The notes below the pieces were generated by a model. That model did no database searches. It saw nothing but the letters and a program-made list of their open reading frames with translations, and was not told the DNA's origin. Position numbers and translations under genes: made by a program. Of a stretch of DNA of 38,158 nt, positions 33,560 through 38,158 are shown piece by piece (the first letter of the stretch is position 1; every line of letters begins with the position of its first letter). Source of the DNA: Oligella urethralis DSM 7531 (GTDB lineage: Bacteria > Pseudomonadota > Gammaproteobacteria > Burkholderiales > Burkholderiaceae_B). The stretch covers positions 1 to 38,158 of the forward strand of contig NZ_AQVB01000018.1 of NCBI RefSeq assembly GCF_000372065.1, read 5' to 3'.

Positions 33560-36500
33560 GTGTCATCTTATTTGATTGTCCCAGGTGCAGTTGCACTACC
33601 AGAATCGACTAAAGCTCGTCTTAAGGAGCAGGTTAAAGCCTTAGGTTTAGCGGTTGATAAAATTTTTACGCGTTTTGAACATTATGTGTATAGCGAGGAG
33701 CCATTATCTGCAGAGCAACAAGCTGCCGTTATAGAGCTATTAACTCGTGATGCGAAGGTGTTGGAGCCACAAATTGCCAAGCATGATGTGGAATTACGCA
33801 TTATCCCGCGTTTGGGTACCATCTCTCCTTGGGCTTCTAAGGCCACTGATATCGCCCATAATTGCGGTCTTGACAGCATTATACGCATTGAGCGTGGCAT
33901 TCATATGGTGGTGACGCCAGAAAAGAGTTTTTGGACTGGCAATGGTTTAACACCTGAGAAATTGCAGCAATTTATTAAGCTGATCCATGATCGCATGACG
34001 GAAACGGTGGTAATTGGTGATGATTTTGATGCCAAGACCTTGTTTCAAGATCTAGAACCTAAGCCTTTGCGCACTGTGCCTATCTTAGAAGAGGGGGCAG
34101 CGGCATTGGAAAAAGTCAATGTCGAATGGGGTTTAGCTTTATCTGAGGATGAGGTGGAGTATTTGCTTAATGCCTTTGTTGGCTTAAATCGCAATCCTAC
34201 CGACGTGGAATTGATGATGTTTGCCCAGGCCAATAGTGAGCATTGTCGTCATAAGATTTTTAACGCCTCTTGGACGATTGATGGTGAGGCTAAAGAAAAG
34301 ACGTTATTCGGCATGATTCGTGATACGCATAAGCATAACCCCCGTGGTACGGTGGTGGCTTATGCGGATAATGCCGCCATTATGGAAGGTGCTGAAGCAA
34401 CCCGTTTTTTTGCGACAAAATGTGCTGATGGCGGTTTTTGTTATCAGCCTAAAAAGCGTCTTACGCATACTTTGATGAAGGTGGAGACGCATAATCACCC
34501 GACGGCTATTTCTCCTTTTCCGGGAGCGGCAACCGGCGCCGGTGGTGAAATTCGTGACGAGGGCGCAACCGGTCGTGGGGCTAAACCTAAAGCCGGCTTA
34601 ACCGGTTATACCGTGGCTAATTTACAGCTGAAAAATTTAGCGGAATCGTGGGAAAAGGATTCTCACGGTAAGCCGAGTCGTATTGCTTCTGCCTTAGATA
34701 TTATGATTGAAGGCCCTTTAGGCGGCGCTGCCTTTAATAACGAATTCGGTCGCCCTAATATCCTCGGTTATTTCCGTACTTTTGAGCAAACCGTCGGCGG
34801 TCGTCGTTGGGGTTATCAAAAGCCGATCATGATTGCCGGTGGCTTGGGTAGTATTGACGCAGAGCTTTGCTTTAAAGATCCGATCCCTGACGGTGCTTTG
34901 TTGATTCAGTTGGGTGGTCCTGGCATGCGCATCGGTATGGGTGGTGGCGCCGCCTCCAGTATGGCTGCTGGAACTAATACTGAGTCTTTAGATTTTGATT
35001 CAGTGCAGCGTGGTAACCCTGAGATTGAACGTCGTGCTCAAGAGGTGATTAATGCGTGTTGGCAATTACTTGAAAATAACCCGATTATTGCTATACACGA
35101 CGTGGGCGCAGGTGGTTTATCCAATGCCTTTCCAGAGTTGGTAAATGACGCTGGTCGTGGCGCTATCTTTGATCTAGCGCGGGTGCAGCTTGAAGAAAGT
35201 GGGATGTCTGCTGCCGAGATATGGAGTAATGAGTCACAAGAGCGCTATGTGATGGCGATTGCACCTGAAAATTTAGCGCTCTTTGATGAAATTGCTCGAC
35301 GTGAGCGTTGCCCTTATGCGGTGATTGGTATTGCTACAGAGGAGCGTATTTTGCGTGTGGTTGAGGGCGAGGGTCTGCCAGGTGAAGAGGGCAGCACCAG
35401 TTCAGCGCCCGCAACCAAGTTGCGCCCAGTGGATGTGCCGGTTGATGTGATTTTAGGCAAGCCGCCTAAAATGCAGCGTGATGTTAAGAGTGAGCCTTTG
35501 GTGCTCGAGCCAATTGATGTCGTTGATTTGGACTTGCGCGAAGTCGCTTTGGCGGTTATGCGTCATCCAACGGTAGCCAGTAAGTCTTTTATCATCACCA
35601 TTGGTGACCGTAATGTCGGTGGTTTAACCGCACGCGACCAGTTAGTTGGTCCGTGGCAAATTCCGGTGGCGGATTGTGCTGTGACCTTGGCTGATTTTGA
35701 ACATTTCCATGGTGAAGCCATGTCCATGGGTGAGCGTACACCGCTAGCGATAGTGGACAGTGCGGCTGCTAGCCGTATGGCTATTGCCGAGTCCATTACC
35801 AATATTGCGGCAGCCGATATTAAGCATTTGGACGGCCTGAAGCTATCAGCTAACTGGATGGCAGCATGCGGTACCCCTGGTCAGGATGCAGCCCTTTACA
35901 CTGCGGTAGAGGCTGCGAGTGAGTTTTGTCAGGCCTTGGATATTTCGATTCCAGTGGGCAAGGATTCGATGTCAATGCGCACGGCTTGGAGCGAGCAAGC
36001 GGCTGAGGATTCAACTGAACTGCTAGAAAAGGATGTGATCGCACCGGTGTCATTGATTGTGACCGCCTTTGCTCAGGTAGAGGATGTGCGCAAAACATTG
36101 ACTCCGCAATTAGTTAGCGATGAGGGGCCAACGTCTTTAATTCTGATTGATTTGGGCGAGGGTAAGCAGCGTTTAGGCGGCTCGGTTTTATCGCATAGTA
36201 TCGGTCAATTCGGTAATGAAGTACCTGATATTGAGGATGCAGACAAACTGCGTACCTTCTTTGCCTTGATTCGTAGTCTGGCAGACGAAGGGGCGATTTT
36301 GGCTTATCACGACCGTTCGGACGGTGGTTTATTTGCGACCATTGCTGAAATGGCTTTTGCTGGTCACACCGGTGTGTCAATTAATGTGGATATGTTGACT
36401 TTTGACGGTGCGGTGCAGGATTGGGGTGATTATAAAATACGCCCGGAGCAAGTCCGTGTACAGCGTGATGAGAGCACGGTTAAGGCCCTATTCAATGAGG

Positions 36501-37621
36501 AGCTAGGCGCGGTGATTCAGGTACGTGCCGAGGACCGCGATAAGGTGTTACAGGTATTGCGTGAGGCCGGCTTATCACTATGCAGCCATGCGATCGGTAG
36601 CTTAAATGATAAGGATACGATCGAGGTATTCCGTGATGGAGAGCTTATCTTGTCGTATCCACGTGTAGAATTAGGTACTGCGTGGAGTGAAGTGGGTTAT
36701 GAAATCGCTAAGCTACGCGAAAATCCACGCACGGCGCAGGCTGAATTCGATCGTTGGAAGGACACAAATGATGTCGGTCTACATGCCAAAGTAGATTTTG
36801 ATCCACAAGAAAATATCTCCTCACCATACATCAATAAAGCGCGCCCTGCGGTAGCCATTGTGCGTGAGCAGGGTTCTAATAGCCAGATCGAAATGGCTTG
36901 GGCTTTCCATCAGGCAGGCTTTAGCGTTTACGATGTGCATATGACGGATATTTTAGAAGATCGTATCCATCTGTCCGAGCTGCAGGGTCTTGTTGCTGCT
37001 GGCGGTTTTAGCTATGGTGATGTGTTGGGAGCGGGTGAGGGTTGGTCTAAGACGATTCGTTACAATCCTAAGCTATTGGATCAGTTTACGGAGTTCTTTA
37101 ATCGTCAGGATGTCTTTGCCCTTGGTGTGTGTAATGGCTGCCAGATGATGGCTAGCTTAAGCGATATCATTCCGGGTGCGGAGTATTGGCCGCGCTTTAC
37201 CCGTAACCAATCCGCTCGTCATGAGGCTCGTTTGGTCATGGCTGAAGTGAGTGATTCCAATTCTATTTTCTTTAAGGATATGGCCGGTACACAAGCGCCA
37301 ATAGTGATTTCACATGGTGAGGGTTACGCCAACTTTACCCAGCAGGGCGATTCGGATAATGTCATTTCCGCACTGCGCTACGTAAATAATAGTGGCGTGA
37401 TTACTGAGGCTTATCCATTTAACCCAAATGGCAGTATCAATGGCATTGCGGCGGTGACAACCGAGGACGGTCGCTTTACCATTATGATGCCGCATCCAGA
37501 GCGAGTCGTTCGTAGCGCCATGATGTCGTGGGCACCTAAGTCGTGGGGGCCTAAGGATAGCGGTGGCGATCTGACGCCTTGGATGCGTATGTTTATGAAT
37601 GCCAGAGTGTTTATTGATTAA
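33560..37621 (+). CDS. purL: Phosphoribosylformylglycinamidine synthase, single-chain
   Basis: The protein has 1353 residues, the long proteobacterial form (E. coli 1295). It converts FGAR, glutamine and ATP to FGAM in step four of purine synthesis. Order: N-terminal PurS-like domain (about 1-150), linker, two ATP-grasp-like FGAM synthase halves with A-N-S-E-H-C-R-H near 225 and K-V-E-T-H-N-H-P-T-A near 310, then a C-terminal class I glutaminase. The glutaminase nucleophile is Cys1191 in G-V-C-N-G-C-Q, with M-P-H-P-E-R near the end providing the His and Glu. The start is a GTG with weak AGG seven bases upstream. A terminator follows the stop. Confidence 0.97.
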   Translation: MSSYLIVPGAVALPESTKARLKEQVKALGLAVDKIFTRFEHYVYSEEPLSAEQQAAVIELLTRDAKVLEPQIAKHDVELRIIPRLGTISPWASKATDIAHNCGLDSIIRIERGIHMVVTPEKSFWTGNGLTPEKLQQFIKLIHDRMTETVVIGDDFDAKTLFQDLEPKPLRTVPILEEGAAALEKVNVEWGLALSEDEVEYLLNAFVGLNRNPTDVELMMFAQANSEHCRHKIFNASWTIDGEAKEKTLFGMIRDTHKHNPRGTVVAYADNAAIMEGAEATRFFATKCADGGFCYQPKKRLTHTLMKVETHNHPTAISPFPGAATGAGGEIRDEGATGRGAKPKAGLTGYTVANLQLKNLAESWEKDSHGKPSRIASALDIMIEGPLGGAAFNNEFGRPNILGYFRTFEQTVGGRRWGYQKPIMIAGGLGSIDAELCFKDPIPDGALLIQLGGPGMRIGMGGGAASSMAAGTNTESLDFDSVQRGNPEIERRAQEVINACWQLLENNPIIAIHDVGAGGLSNAFPELVNDAGRGAIFDLARVQLEESGMSAAEIWSNESQERYVMAIAPENLALFDEIARRERCPYAVIGIATEERILRVVEGEGLPGEEGSTSSAPATKLRPVDVPVDVILGKPPKMQRDVKSEPLVLEPIDVVDLDLREVALAVMRHPTVASKSFIITIGDRNVGGLTARDQLVGPWQIPVADCAVTLADFEHFHGEAMSMGERTPLAIVDSAAASRMAIAESITNIAAADIKHLDGLKLSANWMAACGTPGQDAALYTAVEAASEFCQALDISIPVGKDSMSMRTAWSEQAAEDSTELLEKDVIAPVSLIVTAFAQVEDVRKTLTPQLVSDEGPTSLILIDLGEGKQRLGGSVLSHSIGQFGNEVPDIEDADKLRTFFALIRSLADEGAILAYHDRSDGGLFATIAEMAFAGHTGVSINVDMLTFDGAVQDWGDYKIRPEQVRVQRDESTVKALFNEELGAVIQVRAEDRDKVLQVLREAGLSLCSHAIGSLNDKDTIEVFRDGELILSYPRVELGTAWSEVGYEIAKLRENPRTAQAEFDRWKDTNDVGLHAKVDFDPQENISSPYINKARPAVAIVREQGSNSQIEMAWAFHQAGFSVYDVHMTDILEDRIHLSELQGLVAAGGFSYGDVLGAGEGWSKTIRYNPKLLDQFTEFFNRQDVFALGVCNGCQMMASLSDIIPGAEYWPRFTRNQSARHEARLVMAEVSDSNSIFFKDMAGTQAPIVISHGEGYANFTQQGDSDNVISALRYVNNSGVITEAYPFNPNGSINGIAAVTTEDGRFTIMMPHPERVVRSAMMSWAPKSWGPKDSGGDLTPWMRMFMNARVFID

Positions 37622-37648
37622 TACAGTGCTCCATTAAGGCATTAACTT

Positions 37649-37683
37649 AAACGCCGGTAGTCTTTAGTGATTTACCGGCGTTT
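37649..37683 (+). terminator. purL terminator
   Basis: AAACGCCGGTA (37649-37659) pairs perfectly with TACCGGCGTTT (37673-37683), an 11-bp stem followed by a T-rich ATTTATT, 27 bases past the stop. Confidence 0.8.
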
Positions 37684-37889
37684 ATTTATTAAGCGAAGGG
37701 TAAAGGGCGATTGATTGGCAGATGCCGCTAATATGATTGATCGGCGCTCAATTAGCTGATGGTTATTTTTATTAATAAGGAATAATGCCGATGACAGTTA
37801 AGGCTACTCTGTGGATAATAATCAAATCACGGATAGCGTATCGATAAGTTTGCAAGCGCCTTGAGTCGCGATGCTATTTTATCATCAGA
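37684..37889. other. Gap between purL terminator and IS end
   Basis: No clear gene. At 37786 an ATG with AAGGAA upstream opens a 20-codon frame (M-P-M-T-V-K-A-T-L) that ends at once; the next frame over continues V-D-N-N-Q-I-T-D-S-V-S-I-S-L-Q-A-P before stopping. This could be the broken start of a gene disrupted near the mobile element, but it is too short to identify. Confidence 0.35.
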
Positions 37890-37929
37890 CGCCGTAAAAC
37901 CACCCACTTCCGAGGGTGGATATAAGGCG
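37890..37929 (-). mobile_element. IS200/IS605-type end hairpin
   Basis: A nested hairpin: CGCC (37890-37893) pairs with GGCG (37926-37929) around CCACCC/GGGTGG (37900-37905 with 37914-37919). Read on the minus strand it ends GGGTGGTTTTACGGCG, a form common at right ends of tnpB-bearing IS200/IS605 elements. The element body would then lie at higher coordinates, but no intact tnpB is seen before the window ends. The orientation is my best reading. Confidence 0.55.
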
Positions 37930-38158
37930 AAAAAGTTGCTAAAATCAATCAGCTATTAAATAAAACCATCTACAAAAAACCGCTAAGACAAGTATAAATT
38001 GCGAGTACGCAGTGTTTTGGCTAGTAGATGGTATTCCACACACACTCTCAAACTAGCTCGTGTCAACAGACAATCTTAACGGTAGGGTTAGTTTGAAATA
38101 AGAATCTTAGATGCAAGGTGTGAATTGCAAGGCGGTAGCCACCTCTAAGATTTGCGGT
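37930..38158. other. Unassigned sequence at right edge, possible IS interior or remnant
   Basis: No gene of useful length on either strand. It contains a 9-bp inverted repeat ACCATCTAC/GTAGATGGT (37965-37973 with 38024-38032, 50 bases apart) and an 8-bp one AATCTTAG/CTAAGATT near 38102-38153. Short frames open to the edge on both strands. It may belong to the mobile element whose end is at 37890. Confidence 0.4.

Noticed and set aside
38111-38158. Plus-strand frame M-Q-G-V-N-C-K-A-V-A-T-S-K-I-C-G open to the edge, faintly like a TnpB zinc-ribbon start
   Set aside because: Only 16 residues, with a stop just upstream and an orientation that conflicts with the hairpin at 37890; too little to call.

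Overview
This window looks like chromosomal DNA from a betaproteobacterium of the order Burkholderiales, most likely a moderate-GC member of Alcaligenaceae. The evidence is gene order: leuS-lptE-holA-proA on one strand, xseB-ispA-dxs-folE2 on the other, and priB between rpsF and rpsR. The purine enzyme PurL is the single long proteobacterial form. I cannot name a genus from sequence alone. Thirty-three protein genes are supported. I see no tRNA, rRNA, CRISPR array or prophage.

Layout. (1) 1-247: the 3' end of an IS200/IS605-family tnpB gene with the element's right end and a probable guide-RNA scaffold; it is visibly more GC-rich than the rest. (2) 349-4578, minus strand: an orphan TadE-like protein, the redox chaperone Hsp33, a gamma-type carbonic anhydrase, and an adenylate-forming-enzyme homologue that has lost its catalytic motifs. 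(3) 4680-12992, minus strand: a tight run leuS-lptE-holA-proA-hemJ-RNA methyltransferase-RDD protein, with spacings from a 1-base overlap to 45 bases, probably one operon. (4) 13184-17144: an unknown lipoprotein, a LOG-family protein and polA; the last two are divergent and their start codons overlap in a CATG. (5) 17264-21317: HtpX protease, a drug/metabolite-type transporter, a mercaptopyruvate-type sulfurtransferase and a Rieske oxygenase. (6) 21533-25472: xseB-ispA-dxs-folE2 (DNA repair, isoprenoid and folate precursors). (7) 25719-28976: rpsF-priB-rpsR-rplI then dnaB, with a clear sigma70 promoter upstream of rpsF. (8) 29062-30835: umuDC preceded by a near-perfect LexA box, divergent from a zinc alcohol dehydrogenase; then a PBP7-type peptidase and purL. 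(9) 37622-38158: purL terminator and an IS200/IS605-type end hairpin at 37890-37929, followed by unassigned sequence.

Most of the window is housekeeping: DNA replication and repair (PolA, HolA, DnaB, PriB, XseB, UmuDC), translation (LeuS, bS6, bS18, bL9, rRNA methylation), envelope maintenance (LptE, HtpX, PBP7) and core metabolism (ProA, HemJ, IspA, Dxs, FolE2, PurL). I found no convincing new multi-gene system. The points most worth a second look are the adenylate-forming pseudoenzyme beside the carbonic anhydrase, a terminator-like hairpin plus Leu-rich small frame in the leuS leader, the overlapping divergent starts of polA and the LOG gene, the 166-residue basic extension on the RNA methyltransferase, the strong hairpin just before dnaB, and the two different IS200/IS605-type ends at the window's edges.
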